64,000 nucleotides of DNA from Neurospora tetrasperma FGSC 2508 (Eukaryota > Ascomycota > Sordariomycetes > Sordariales > Sordariaceae). The stretch is taken from the NCBI RefSeq assembly GCF_000213175.1, contig NW_009799102.1:462178-526177 (forward strand), given 5' to 3'. Positions 12,067-24,393 of this stretch are shown here, in pieces; within the stretch, counting starts at the first letter, position 1, and each line of letters starts with the position of its first letter. The notes beneath the pieces are model-generated. The model was not told where the DNA came from, did no database searches, and saw nothing but the letters and a program-made list of their open reading frames with translations. The position numbers and the translations under genes were made by a program.

Positions 12067-15007
12067 GATAATGTGTGGTGATTAGTGACTGGTATTCACC
12101 TTGGTAGTCGTTGTCTCGTCTGCCAAGATCTGATATTAAGCAGCCCGTCCGTCCTGCGGATACTGTTTGATGGCTCGCCAACCGGATACAGAATGTTCAT
12201 GGTGAGTTCTTGATGAATACTGTTGAGCAGCGGTGAAGAAGATATCAACAAGTGGACTGATGATCAATGAGAGTGTTTGGCGAAAGGAGTGATGTTAGAC
12301 AACTCTAACAAGTTTTGGAGTGATCTGGACTATGAACACGAGATATCGAGATCGACAGTGTCAACGGAAAAGTGATGACGGAGTAGATGTACCCAAGCTT
12401 GCGCGACAGAACGTTGTCTTTCGCGCCTTTTTCTTTTGTTTATTGTTTATTTTTTCGATTTTTTTTATTTTTCTTTCTTTCTTTCATATTCCACCGTGGT
12501 CCAGTGACTGTACAAACTCCACGACCCGGGGGACGATTGTCTAATCTTAGCGAAGAAGCTTGTCTTCGTTCCAAGACGGCGGATGAACCTGAGTAGAATG
12601 GGACTAAGAACCGCTCATCACTTATTTTGGGTTTGGCTCTTGGATGACGTTATGCCAGGGTGTTGGTGCTTGGCGAAGGGGATCTGTTTAGGCTCGTGGG
12701 AGAACTGCGTATCATAGTATGCTCACCATCATCGACTCGGGACTGGGCGATCGAGGTACATCATCAGGAGGGTTCGTGATGGGATTCGGCTGAAGCCGTT
12801 CTTGGCAGTGTTGATCATCTTCGGCTGTGCGTTTCAAGCTTTTTTGGAGTGCCGTGACTGGCATGGAGAAGAGTACCCAGACCCATCTGAAACCGGAGAT
12901 GGCAGCGGCGTTGGTCCATAAGAGCCGATATCAAACATTGTAGGAAACCCGAAGAAGGACCGTGTGAGCTTTGAGTGTTTTGCGTTTGTGGGGCTGTCGT
13001 GAACAAGACACTTGAGGCAAAGCTCTCTCTCTCTCATGGACATTGTTTGTTTTCCAACCCATCAGCTCGCAGTTCTGCTCAGAGCATGAGTTGCCTCATT
13101 CCAGCGAGCATCCGATCAATAGAGGAAAAAGGGTGATTTTTTGCCCTTCCCAAAATAGGTTACGAAGAGCCAGCCCCCTTAGTTGATCATGAGAAGATCC
13201 AAGATCTTGAAGATGCCCAGAGAGCATTCAAAAGAAGATGTCACCGGCTGAGGTAGAACCCTGTCGAATATTGGCAGGGTCGTCCATAGAAGCTGCACCT
13301 GTCAACCGGTAGTTGGACAGTGTCCAAACTGTTGATCTGCAAAAACGGGCTTGGCCGAATCATCGCCAAATCGTTCCTGCATGTGGACGAGCCAAGCCGC
13401 GAAGGGATGAATGACGTTTCAAGACCCTAAGGTTCCAAATTGGGAGTTTGAGAATAAGGGACTCGCTCACTTGAGCGACACCATGGCGAGGCTGGCGGTC
13501 TTGGCCTTTGAAGCATAAGCCATTCAAGCTTGTCAGCCTTTTCGATTTCCCAGCCTTCGCTCATTTGGGCCGCATGGGTGGTTTTTGGTGGACTGTAGGC
13601 TGCGGCATGCCTTTCCTGGAGACTAATGCCTCCCGCTCAGACTTGGACCAGCTCTCTTATCAATGTGTTTGAGAGGGAAAACGAGCTAGGGAATACGTAT
13701 TGGGAGAGTTCAAGTGGAGATCAGCCTGACTGACAAGAGTAGAAATGATCTGAACCGGGCAACGAGACAAGTAAGAACAAACGCTGGCCGCGAGACACCA
13801 GTGAGGGAGCATCGGAAGATGAAGCGGGCTGTTAAGGATGAAAACGAGAGATTAGGGACCTTTGAGGAATATAGCGAAGCGAAGAGCGTGGTTGATTTGT
13901 CATTGGGAAGGGAAATGGTGCTTCCATACGAGCAAAGGCTGACTCTGGACGCGCCGCATCGTACACTAGAGTGAATCTCGGGGCTTGTCGGCTCTATTGC
14001 GTGAGAGGAGGTCCACTTACTCGGGCCGTGCCGGGACATTCACCACCAATATGTGGCCCCTTCTTCCGGCTGATATCCGCGGATGCCCGAAAACACAAGG
14101 GAGCCTTGATCCTGGTGTTGAGAATTCCGGGACATGAGTTGCTAACCCCTAGTTGGATTTTCCGCTCAAAGTAGTCTGCGGGCGAGCAGTCCAAAGCAAT
14201 GGTTGCTGCTCTCCAAATTCAGTGGGGGCCGTAGGTCTCGAGACACGTGAAGTTCCCAGGACTGGTGACGCGACACTGACTTTTTCCTCCCCTCTTTGAA
14301 ATGTTGGTCATGTCATAAGTTGGTTCCCGAGTTTCCTTTGTGTGGTGGATGAAGAGTTCTGGTAGACAAGCTTCTCACCGAGCCTTTGAGGATCTCTCTT
14401 GGGGCTTGCCAGTCATCAAGACATCGATGCTTGGATCGAGGCCAATGTTTCTGACGGCGGAGACATTGGTTGCAGAGCTGACGGTCAAGAAGCGCATGTC
14501 GCCTTGTGATCACAGAACATTTTGGGTTGTAGACACACCAGCGTGGACTGGTAAAAGATGTGCCTGATTGTGGACGACGGAGGATGTCGAGAGAAGAACT
14601 TCAAGTGGAAGTCTCGAAAAAGGTTGAACTGACTGCCGACTTTAGGTGTGATTCGAGCCAGAAGCTCCAAGGAAGGTACGGATGAGAAACCGGGCCGACA
14701 GCATATTTGGACAACTGGCGCCAAGACCGCGAGTCTACCTTGACGGCCCGTCAGTACCAGCCTTTATCAACGGCTTATCGCGTATCTACCTCTAGCAGGT
14801 ATCCCGCCACATCCCTGACAGCTGAGAGCTGTACCTCTAGGCAGCTGTTCCTCGGCACCTCACTGGGGGAGGACCTGATGCAGGTCATTCCTCCCCCCGC
14901 GGCGCCATCTTTTCCCCAGCTTCCATTTCCATGGTTTCTTCCATTTCTTTGCTGTAGCCTCTCGGGCTCTGCATGTAGCGAGCCTTTCCAGTTTCAACTG
15001 ATTCAAA
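12067..15007. other. Long divergent intergenic region
   Basis: About 2.9 kb between the start of the NRPS-like gene (minus) and the F-box gene (plus). It holds a T-rich polypyrimidine tract near 12424-12486 close to the NRPS-like start. Only short overlapping ORFs without homology signals occur. Two promoters or a non-coding RNA would fit, but nothing specific can be shown. Confidence 0.55.
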
Positions 15008-16189
15008 ATGCCCGCGACGCCATCAACATCGCGATCGGGTCGCCACTCGCAAAGTTCAATAGTCAGTGATGTGAGCGCTGTAAATGTGGTGGTGGGGCCA
15101 CCCGAAATCGCAAACACCAGCACCACGGGCATCACCACCAAAACCAAAGTCAAGGCCACCGTTCTGTACGAAGACGACGCCGGCGCCGATGGACTCGAGC
15201 CACTGGTCGATCTCACACAAGCCATTCCATTGCACTCGAAAAAGACGGACCGGAAGCAAAAGAGACGCGACAAGAAAGAAGCGAAACGGGCCTCGACGGT
15301 GCCGCCCCGAGGCATGCTCGACCTCCCCTACGAGCTCCTCTACTCCATCATCACCCTCGTCGAACCCAGAGAGCTGTTTGTCCTCTGCCGCGTTAACAAG
15401 TCGCTTCGGAACTTCATCCTGTCCCAAGAACACCTCATCACGCGCGACATTATAGCATGGCGCTACCCCTCTCTCTCCAAATGCTTCCGCCTTCCTGTCC
15501 TGGCCCAGGATCTCGACGAAAACGCCCGTCGCGCGCTCAACGAAGCCTATGGCGATGCGCTTAGCCCTAGACGAGTCAATGCCAACTATAAACATGTCCA
15601 GTCTCCTGACCCGTCCCTTGTCTGCTTCTGCTACACCTGTCGTCTTCGCTGGATTTTCCTTTGCATCATTGTCGACTTCGCCCACTGGCAGCATCATCTG
15701 GACAACGGACTACCCATTCCCACTATCCCTCGTGGTGCCGACCCAGACTGGAACAAGAAACTGGTCGCTGAACACGCCCAGGTGGTTGTCAAAGCCCTTC
15801 ACAGCCAGCTGTGGTACGTGAGGCTGCTGCAAGCACATCTAACCTCCATCACCCGCTCCATCCGCCGAAACACTGCCAACCAAGGCAACAGACGATCTCG
15901 CTTTCGCATGACGCCCTCGGACGTCGCCAGCGGCACCGACGCCTTTCTCGACCGGAGCGGCCCTCCCACAGTCGACTTTCCCTACAACCGCGACAACTAT
16001 GACATGCTCGAGGCATTCATGTCATCACGAAGTTGGATCAAGGATGACGGGAAATGGGTCTACGTTCCTGCTGATCAGCACGAACGAGAACTTCGCCTGC
16101 TCGAGCGTCAGAGACAGGAGGCGCCGTCATCGACTGCCGTGTCCCAAACGCCGCCTGCCGCACTTGTGCCGAGATCCATGATCTTCTAA
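15008..16189 (+). CDS. F-box domain protein
   Basis: A single-exon ORF of 393 aa with start context AAAATGCCC. Residues 1-75 are Ser/Thr-rich, 77-95 form a very basic Lys/Arg stretch (possible nuclear localisation), and 103-145 read as an F-box (MLDLPYELLYSIITLVEP, then RELFVLCRVNKSLRNFIL), the Skp1-binding motif of SCF ubiquitin ligases. The middle has a Cys/Trp-rich segment (CFCYTCRLRWIFLC) and the C-terminus a GKWVYVP motif followed by a charged helix. No WD40, LRR or Kelch repeats follow, so the substrate-binding part is of an undefined fungal type. It is divergent from the NRPS-like gene across 2.9 kb and I see no functional link. Confidence 0.85.
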   Translation: MPATPSTSRSGRHSQSSIVSDVSAVNVVVGPPEIANTSTTGITTKTKVKATVLYEDDAGADGLEPLVDLTQAIPLHSKKTDRKQKRRDKKEAKRASTVPPRGMLDLPYELLYSIITLVEPRELFVLCRVNKSLRNFILSQEHLITRDIIAWRYPSLSKCFRLPVLAQDLDENARRALNEAYGDALSPRRVNANYKHVQSPDPSLVCFCYTCRLRWIFLCIIVDFAHWQHHLDNGLPIPTIPRGADPDWNKKLVAEHAQVVVKALHSQLWYVRLLQAHLTSITRSIRRNTANQGNRRSRFRMTPSDVASGTDAFLDRSGPPTVDFPYNRDNYDMLEAFMSSRSWIKDDGKWVYVPADQHERELRLLERQRQEAPSSTAVSQTPPAALVPRSMIF

Positions 16190-17486
16190 AATCATTCATG
16201 AACTACCTAAGCTTTCTTATCTTTGACGTTAGTCTCCGATAGCATCGGACATAAGGTCGTCCAACGTCCGGTAGTCCCGAAATAAGATCCTGCTTGAACA
16301 CCGTCTTGGCTTTGCGATCCCAGGCCGGCCAGGGTACCCTAGGTAGGTATCGAGATGATCGATGTCTCTCTTGATCTCAGGGACTCAGACCAGCTCGGAG
16401 CATCTTAGGGGCGTCAGATGGACCCACAGATGCGGCACGGGCGACCGAAGTGTCAAAGACCCCCCTGTTCCGCTGCGTTTTCATTATTAATACAGGTTGT
16501 TTTTAGCAGGTCTTCTAGCAGACCCTAGAAGAACAGACCCGTTGCATCGCAGGCTCACCCATGCGTCGCGTGGCCGCCAGTGTCTCGGCAATTCAGACAA
16601 GTGCCGTTACCGCCCTCATCCTTGCACCCTCGACGACGTCACCTCATCGCGATTTTAGAATCTGGCGGGCAGTTTGAGTTTTCAACGACACGGACAACAG
16701 CAATCAATGTTTCTGTACCCCTCAGCGCCACGTGCTATAATGTTGCGGTTGCATCTGGAAAAAAGCCATTTCATCAGATACTGTACGTAGGTATCTGCGA
16801 TACATCAGCATCCGCGCTGTCCGGTGCAGAATGGCAGATCTTGACTTGCGATTCAGAGATCCGAGTTTCCGGAGACGAGACCTTATCCCGTAGCGCCATT
16901 GGCCACTGGCTGGCGGTGATAAGAAAGGGTCAAGAGTAAGACAGAGGGGTGAGGACGAAAATCGGAGGTTCGGGTTTCAGGCAGAGCCGCCTACATATCT
17001 CAAGGAAAAAAGATGCCGACCGCGGAATTATCTATCAAGACTGAAACAACCTATCGCATGGAAAAGTTTCAAAACTTGTCGACACCGACAACAACAACCT
17101 CTTTACCGCTGTTTGCCTCGGTACTCTAGCGTTTCTGCTGCTTATCAAGCACGACGAAGCATGGAACAAGCGACACTCTACACAGGGTGGATCCCTGGAA
17201 TCCCTTGCTTTCCGAGAGCTTCCCGCAACTGTGGGCCCCGACAAAAACTTCCAGCCCAAAGTTCGATGAGGCAAAATCATGGATGCTGAGTGAAGATGAA
17301 TCCATGCCGGTCCCGGAGGTGGATATGAAGCAGGTTCCACGATCCAAGTCATATAAAGATGTGAAGGGCCCCGAGGACTCTGGGCCATCTTTTGGAACCG
17401 CATCTTCACCTATTCCGGTAACAAACAACCTACATCTCTCTCTCTCTCTCAAAACCACAACAGCAGTTACAGCAACACCCGACACA
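16190..17486. other. Intergenic and promoter/leader of the alcohol dehydrogenase
   Basis: No supportable gene. An open frame runs upstream of the dehydrogenase from 17187 but lacks family similarity before 17487. A TATAAA lies at 17352-17357 and a CT repeat at about 17435-17450 in the leader. A TAGGTAGG motif occurs near 16341. Confidence 0.5.
17352..17357 (+). promoter_or_regulatory. Candidate TATA box of the alcohol dehydrogenase
   Basis: TATAAA about 130 bp upstream of the ATG at 17487, a usual distance for filamentous fungi. No transcript data support it. Confidence 0.35.
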
Positions 17487-18664
17487 ATGTCTGGCACCGA
17501 TTACAAGTTCGAAGGCTGGCTCGGCTTTGACAAGAGCTCTGCCCATGGCAACATGCAATGGGGCGAGTTCGAGCCCAAGCCCTGGGAGGAGACCGATATT
17601 GATATCAAGATCGAGTGCTGCGGCGTCTGCGGTTCCGACATTCACACCTTGAGGAGCGGTTGGGTATGTTTGACTGCTGCTTTCAAATAATTGCTTGTCA
17701 AGTTCGTATTGCTAACAATTCCTCATAGGGCCCTACCAACTACCCTTGCTGCGTCGGTCACGAGGTTGTCGGTACCGTCGTCCGTGCTGGTTCCAAGGTT
17801 GAGGGCGGCATTAAGGTCGGCGACCGTGTTGGTGTCGGTGCTCAGAGTGACGCCTGCCGCAACCGTACCGACAAGCACTGCAAGATCTGCGCTGACGGCA
17901 ACTACAACTACTGCCGCGTCCACCACGTTGGCACCTACAACGGTGTCTACATGAACGGCGGCAAGTCTTATGGCGGTTACGCTACCTACCAGCGTGTCCC
18001 CTCTTTCTTCGCCGTGAAGATTCCCGAGTCGATGCCCTCTTCTCACGCCGCCCCCATGCTTTGCGCCGGTGTCACCACCTACGCTCCCCTCAAGTTCCAC
18101 GGTGTCGGCCCTGGCAAGCGCGTCGGTGTCATTGGTCTCGGCGGTCTCGGCCACTTTGGTGTGATGTGGGCCAAGGCCCTCGGCGCCGAGGAGGTCGTTG
18201 TCATCTCCCGCAGCTCCAGCAAGAAGGCGGATGCCATGGCCATGGGTGCTACCGGCTTCATCGCCACCGGTGAGGACCCCGAGTGGCTCAACAAGAACAG
18301 GTCGTCTCTCGACATCATTCTCTGCACCGCCTCCTCCGCCGACATGCCTTTCAACGACTACCTCTTCCTCCTCGACCTCGATGGTGTCTTCATCCAGGTC
18401 GGCGCCCCTGACGATGATCTCCCCCGCATCAAGCAGATGGCCCTCATCTTCAACCGCATCAAGCTCACCGGTTCCCTCATCGGCTCGCCCGACGATATCC
18501 GCGAGATGTTCCAGCTCGCGGTTGACAAGAAGGTCCAGCCCTGGATCAGCGAGATCCCCATGAAGGAGGCCAACAAGGCCATTGTCGACTTCGAGGACGG
18601 CAAGCCCAGGTACCGTTTCGTCCTCAAGAACGAGGACTACACTCCTGTTCCTGCTCAGGCTTAG
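17487..18664 (+). CDS. NADP-type zinc alcohol dehydrogenase (cinnamyl alcohol dehydrogenase/ADH6 family)
   Basis: Exons 17487-17663 and 17729-18664 give 370 aa; the intron has GTATGT, CTAAC and TAG. It belongs to the medium-chain dehydrogenases. The catalytic zinc ligands lie in CGVCGSDIHT and GHEVVGTVVRAGSKV; a second Cys set (DAC, HCKIC, YC) forms the structural zinc lobe, with a short insertion. The Rossmann motif VIGLGGLGHFGV is followed by SRSSSKKADA, where Ser/Arg in place of an acidic residue points to NADP(H). The family reduces aldehydes (cinnamaldehyde, veratraldehyde, medium-chain aldehydes) to alcohols and helps detoxify lignin-derived aldehydes. Codon use is strongly C-ending, suggesting high expression. 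Its length is normal. The physiological substrate is not deducible. Confidence 0.93.
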
Positions 18665-19501
18665 ATTTAGATTTTCTTTGGTCTCGAACGGTCTATACCC
18701 ATGTGTAATGAAAAAGCGGTTTTTTGGTTCTACTACCTAATTTTTTCTTGCTCGCTTGAGATATTGGCATGTGATTTGTGATCCTTGCAGTTGTGTGTAC
18801 GGTTCGCATACGGGAAGCGGCTGCTGTCAGCGTCATCCCGTCCCCCCTGGTCCGGTACCTTGTTGTGTTACCCAATGCACGGCGGCATGCAACAACAACA
18901 TGGTAACACCCGCGACCGTTACACAACGGACTGGACCTGCATGTACACCACAGGTCCAGCAATCGACAATGGACGGAATTGAAGCCGGAAGATACAAGAT
19001 ATATGGAAAACACTACTCGATGCAGGCAAGAGGCGGGTAGGAAGCCGTCCATTGTCAAGGCAGGAAGTCAGCGGCGGCAGGATCATGCCGTGTACAGCGG
19101 TCCGTCGGCATCCATTTTTTCAAGTCGAATCCACGTTGCCTACAGCCCCTGGGGTCCGAAAGAATTGATCTGTGATTACTTCCATTCATCCATCTGATTC
19201 AAGTTGCGAATTGGATTCAGTTGTCAGGCATCGCGCGGCGGGTTTTGAAACCGAATCAGATGGAGGTACACAACAACGAACAATTCTGAATTGGCCTTCC
19301 AAAGTACTTACCATCGTCATGCACTGGTTTCAGTTTTTCCTCTGCAAGTGACGTATGTGATAAAATTTCCAGGTCCATTACATATTATCGATGGCTAAAA
19401 CGGGGACGGACGGAGACCTAGGATACATTTTGGGCAGAAGAAACCTAAGATTGGAATGGATGGATGAAGGCGCGGCCGGAACTGTCATGAATGCCCACTG
19501 C

Positions 19502-19525
19502 TGGATGGATGGATGGATGGATGGA
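19502..19525. repeat. (TGGA)6 microsatellite
   Basis: Six perfect tetranucleotide units in intergenic DNA downstream of the alcohol dehydrogenase. Confidence 0.95.
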
Positions 19526-20162
19526 TACACTCGCTACGCTACTACAGTTCACCCCTGATTTCCATGTTCGTTAGCGCGGGAGTTCACTACCTACACTACT
19601 AGGTACGGACTCTGCTGTGCAACTCAACCACCATTCCACAATTTCCGTGGAAGAACTTGAATCTGATTGTTCTATCATTTTGTTTGCCTATATATCTTTT
19701 TACAGACCCTACTTAATTCTATAATAGGAACCGTGTCAAGGGCCTCCACCACCCACCCACCAAGCACCAACAACGGCCGCGCCGGCCGATGACCCGCACC
19801 GCACCCCGCCTAGGAGGAGGCACAGGTCGCTGATCACTTCTATTTTTTCTTTTCTTTTGTGGACTTTCATTCAAAGTTAGGTTCCCTTCAGTTCCCGCAC
19901 TTCAGTCCCGCTGCCGGATCTAAGTTTGTCCAACGGTCGTACATGGACGCAAAGATAATCCGCCCCTGTCCGGTCTGCGGAAGCATCCCCGGCCCCCCCT
20001 GACGGATCAGCCGAGGTTCCCTGTCACTCCACCATCCATCCCATCAGGAAGAGAGGAACCTGAACTTCCACTACCCACTATAGTCTAGGTACCCACTACA
20101 TGGATACATACCCACGATTAGTATACTTCCTGCTCCTGATCCTTCCGACAGTCATTCATTCA

Positions 20163-20284
20163 CTCGTTCAGTTTGGATCCCTTGAATCGAGTTGATTCTT
20201 CCCTTCTCTTTTCTCCCAATTCCCTCGTTCAGTTTGGATCCCTTGAATCGAGTTGATTCTTCCCTTCTCTTTTCTCCCAATTCC
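20163..20284. repeat. 61 bp perfect tandem duplication
   Basis: Two identical 61 bp copies (20163-20223 and 20224-20284) beginning CTCGTTCAGTTTGG and ending CTCCCAATTCC, directly abutting. The unit is not low complexity. It is far shorter than the length that triggers repeat-induced point mutation in Neurospora, consistent with the copies being identical. Confidence 0.97.
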
Positions 20285-22117
20285 ATCGCTCCGCCTTTCC
20301 TAACTAGACGGGAGTAACACACCTATTATGTCCACAACTCCCCCTCTTCGTCACCACGCAGTCTCTCCTCCCCCTTTTTGATTCTATCCGCACCTTTCTT
20401 ACTGACATTGACAGTGACTATCCGAGTATTCCACTCCTTACACCTACTTTATCCCCTCTCTCCCCCCTTCTTCTCCAACTCGCTTCTGCAATCACAGCGC
20501 CGCGGGCGGTGAGTGGACAGGTGGGGCAGGGCATGCCGAGTATGTAAATGGGAGAGGACTGGATGGCGGCGAGTGAGGTAGCGAATGAGGATGGTGGAAA
20601 GTGAGTGGGGAGCAAGAGAAGTAAAAATATAGGGATATTGGGACGAAGTGGGTGGTGCACTTCAGTTCTTTTGTGCATCAGAACCATTAATAGACCCTTG
20701 TGCACCCAACGACAAAAAACAAGCTGCCAGCGACCACTGCGAGGGCACAGCTAGCTCTCTTGAGACAAAGGAGTCTAATTGACATCTCTTCATACTGGCT
20801 ACTTAGCATCAGATCATCACTCCTCGGGAACTCATCATGTGCGAGTAGGAGGAGTACTACTTGTGGAAATGCGGCTACGTCGTAATCTAGTACTCGCCAT
20901 CTTGTGCTTGAGATGTCAGGGGGGATGGGGTACTGGTAGTGGGCGAGCATGAACGGGAAGAACGCTGAGGTATACAAGTATTCCTCTGAAATCCACACTG
21001 GGCCGGATATTTGGATCCTTCGTTGTTCATGAATAATGGTTGATGGTGTGAAAGAAGTCAATACTTGGCTGCTTCTTGCTGATCATCGCAGAGGGAAACA
21101 TGTTAACAGGCTGATAGGATGGAATGTACATGTCTTCAATAACCAGAATCCTCCTGCTCGTTGCCCTCGCTCATCCAAGTCGCCGTTGAGTAAGAAGTTT
21201 CGAAAACTTTGAAGCAAATGGAAGGAAGCGAACCAGAAGCCAGAAATCAAAAGGTTTCGGAACCGCGAACCGACGAGAGGTGCTTCTCCGATAAGTGCCG
21301 TGGTTGCCGTTTTGCGGTGAAGGATGATGGAATATAATTTTCAAGTCACGACCTGTAGCTACCTACGTATACTTACTAGGTAGTCGAAGACCACCTAAAA
21401 AAATTTTAACAGCAGAAAGAAGAAAAGAAATGGCCAACGATCAAGTCCATTACAACACTGCAGATATTCCAGATCATGACAAGCCAAGCACCAGCCACAG
21501 GCCCGAGATGCATATGGTAGCGCACAGACAAGCACTTGGACGAATCCGGATTCGTATGATAACCGGCCCCTCTATGAATAGCCTCATCCGCCCTCCCGTC
21601 CCGTCGGCCCCCTCCCCCACCGGCGGTCGACTCAATGTACACTAGCAAGTTGCAGTTACATCCGCCGGCGCATCATGAGTTAATGCATCATCTAAATCTT
21701 ACCGAGCACTCCAGTGGTAAGCTGACCTTGTCGTGATTGGCACGCTACCCTCGCTGGTTCGGGAACACTTCCGAACATGAAGGTACCAAGGCTTGGCGTA
21801 CTGGAAGAACATGGAGAGAATGGAGAGAGTTGCATGCACTTCTTTTAGCGAAGCGGAGAATGGGCAGATCGACGAGCGTCGGATGCGGGGAATCCAATGG
21901 GGCTGGATTCTAGACTCCAGATTCTGGAAGAAGTCTCTGGTTGGAGTTGGACTGGAAACTGAACGGGAAAGATTGAGATCTGGGTTGAGGAGGAAGGAAG
22001 GATGAATACCATAAACCCAGAGCATGTCCCTCCTCCCCGGGAGGAAGATTGGAACTGAGACCACGGCACTCCCCTTCAATTTCCCGTCTTTCCTTACTTC
22101 CTTCTCGGCCGGCCATC

Positions 22118-24122
22118 ATGATGTGGCATACTTCCCTTGGAGCAGCTGCCGCCGTATTTTCCCTCCTCACTTCCCAAGTGGTTGGGCGAGAAGACGTTCA
22201 GATAGAACCCCAGACAGCCCAGATTGTGTCGACCAAGGGAGTCATTCTCGACACCATTCTGGATTGGAATGACGCCGCGAGACTCGACCACACCACGTAC
22301 AATGGCCAGAAGTACGGATGTAAATGCTATCCTGGCCGTCCATGCTGGCCCTCTGCCAATAAGTGGAACAGCCTGAACAGGACGGTCGATGGCACTCTTC
22401 ATGTCAACGTCCCTGCCGGTGCTGTCTGCCACAACACCTTCGACGGACCCTTTGGCACCATCCAGACCTACGATGAGGCGGCATGCGCTGATGCCAAGGA
22501 GAACTTTGTCAACGAGCAGTGGACGTATGTTACCCATCCATATCACACCCCCTCAACTCTTGAACTGAACTGACAAAACTCCAGAGTCGAAAAACCGGCC
22601 GATGGCCTTTGGACCTACTTCACCAACGACACCTGCCGTCCCACATCGAACCCTTCCGACCCTTGCACCCTTGGAAGCTACGGCGTCTACGTGATCATGG
22701 CAACCAAAGCCTCTCACATCCAAGCCGGCGTCAACTTTGCGCGCCAAAACAACCTCCGCCTGATCGTCCGCAACACGGGGCACGACTTCCTCGGCCGCTC
22801 TGTCGGCTACGGCTCCCTGATCATCAACACGCACAGCTTCCAATCCCTCAAATGGACCGACAAGTATACTGGTCCCGGCTCCTACCGTGGTCCTGCCGTG
22901 ACCATGGGCGCCGGTGTGCAAGGTGGCGACATTCTCAAGGCAGGCCACGCTTTGAACCCGCCCATGGCCCTCGTAACAGGAGAATGCGCCACCGTTGGTC
23001 TTTCCGGCGGGTTCATCCAAGGCGGCGGCCACGGCCCCTGGACGACTCTCAAGGGACTGGCCGTCGACAATGTGCTCAACTTTGAAGTCATCACCGCCTC
23101 GGGTCTGATCGTCAACGCCAACGAGTGGCAAAACCCCGACCTCTTCATCGCGTTGAGGGGCGGCGGCCCGGCTTCGTATGGTGTCATCCTCTCCACCACC
23201 GTCAAGACTTTCCCTGACTTGCCAGCCGCGGGCGCCACGTTGTACCTTAACGCCACGCACACGTCGGATAACGAGGTCATCTGGGTAGGAACCAAGATCT
23301 TTCACAAGTACGCCAACCACTTTGTTGATAACGGGTTGTATGTCTACTTTGAGATCTTCCCTAACCAGTTTCGCGTACGTCCATTCGTGGCTATTGGTAA
23401 GAGCCAAGTCCAGCTCCAGGACATTCTTAGACCTATGCTCGATGAGTTTGCTGCTGCCCGTATCCCGTACGAGGCTGCATTCATGGAGTTCCCCACATTT
23501 TATGATCTCTATATCGACCTGTTTGAGGCTGAGAAAGCTGGTCAGACGGCGTTAACGGGCGGGTGGATGTTCAACCACGATGATGTTGCTAACCGCAATG
23601 ACGAGATCATCGCTGCTATGAAGAACGTGGTCAGCCCGGCTGGAAGACCGGATTTGTTTGGTGGCATGGTTGGACATCTGTTCAACCCAGGCCATAACGT
23701 TCCCGTTTCGACATCGGCGGCTCACCCGGCGTGGAGGAACGCGACGGACTTTGTGATTGCTGTTTTGCCGAGCCCGGAGCATCCCAGCCTGGCGGTCAAG
23801 AAGGATTTGCAAAATGTTTTGACGAATAATATGGATGAAGGGTTCAGGAATGCGTCGAGGAGTGGGGCTACTTATGTTAATGAAGTAAGTTGTACTTTTT
23901 TGCTTGGTATGTGAGATGAGGATTTACTGACCAGTGAAATATGTACAGGCCGACCCCTTCCAGCCCAACTGGCAGAGCCACTTCTGGGGTTCCAACTACC
24001 CTAGGCTTAAGCAGCTGCGCAAGAAGTGGGATCCTTTGGGTGTCTTTTATGCCGTATCCACTCCCGGCACGGAAGACTGGGAGGAGATTGAGTTCAACAC
24101 CAGGCTTTGCAAGAAGCTTTGA
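22118..24122 (+). CDS. Secreted FAD-linked oxidase (berberine-bridge/VAO type)
   Basis: Exons 22118-22524, 22585-23884 and 23949-24122 give 626 aa. Residues 1-22 form a signal peptide, so it is probably extracellular. The N-terminal region YGCKCYPGRPCWP resembles fungal isoamyl-alcohol-oxidase-like proteins. The FAD domain carries RNTGHDFLGRS, whose His corresponds to the first flavin-linking residue, and GECATVGLSGGFIQGGGHG, whose Cys corresponds to the second, so bicovalent FAD is likely by family analogy. The C-terminal BBE motif spans exon 3 (ADPFQPNWQSHFWG, NYPRL, KKWDP). Members oxidise alcohols or carbohydrates, or catalyse oxidative cyclisation in secondary metabolism. Its 3' end is 271 bp from the convergent flavin monooxygenase, within a block of four redox/transport genes. 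The start may be either of two adjacent Met codons (22118 or 22121). Confidence 0.93.
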
Positions 24123-24393
24123 ATCGTGTTGATGTGCGTTTCATTATGCACTGATGTGATCTTTGTCGTAGTGTTAGTTGATACCTCTATGCATATACGA
24201 TAATTGAAACTTTGGAACAAAGACGGCAAAGTTGCCGTGATACAAACGACTCACCCAAGCTTCCTAAGATTTTTTTCCCTCCTGTGACCCCAGGCACTTT
24301 AACCGGCTAATATCTCTCAACCATCACTTGGCCCAACCACGAATTTGGATTCCATCAAATCACCTCAACATCCCACTCCATCAACCACCACTC

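Larger units (their letters stand above)
18665..22117. other. Long intergenic region with a tandem duplication
   Basis: About 3.45 kb without a supportable gene. It holds a (TGGA)6 array at 19502-19525, a 61 bp perfect tandem duplication at 20163-20284, CT-rich tracts and TACCTA-type motifs. The longest ORF (20687-21061, minus, 124 aa) has no recognisable domain. Confidence 0.55.

Noticed and set aside
16580-16939. 119-codon plus-strand ORF upstream of the alcohol dehydrogenase
   Set aside because: No domain, no splice signals linking it to another exon, and its composition is like the surrounding intergenic DNA.
22553-23407. 284-codon minus-strand ORF inside the FAD oxidase gene
   Set aside because: It is antisense to conserved FAD-binding and BBE motifs and has no homology pattern of its own.
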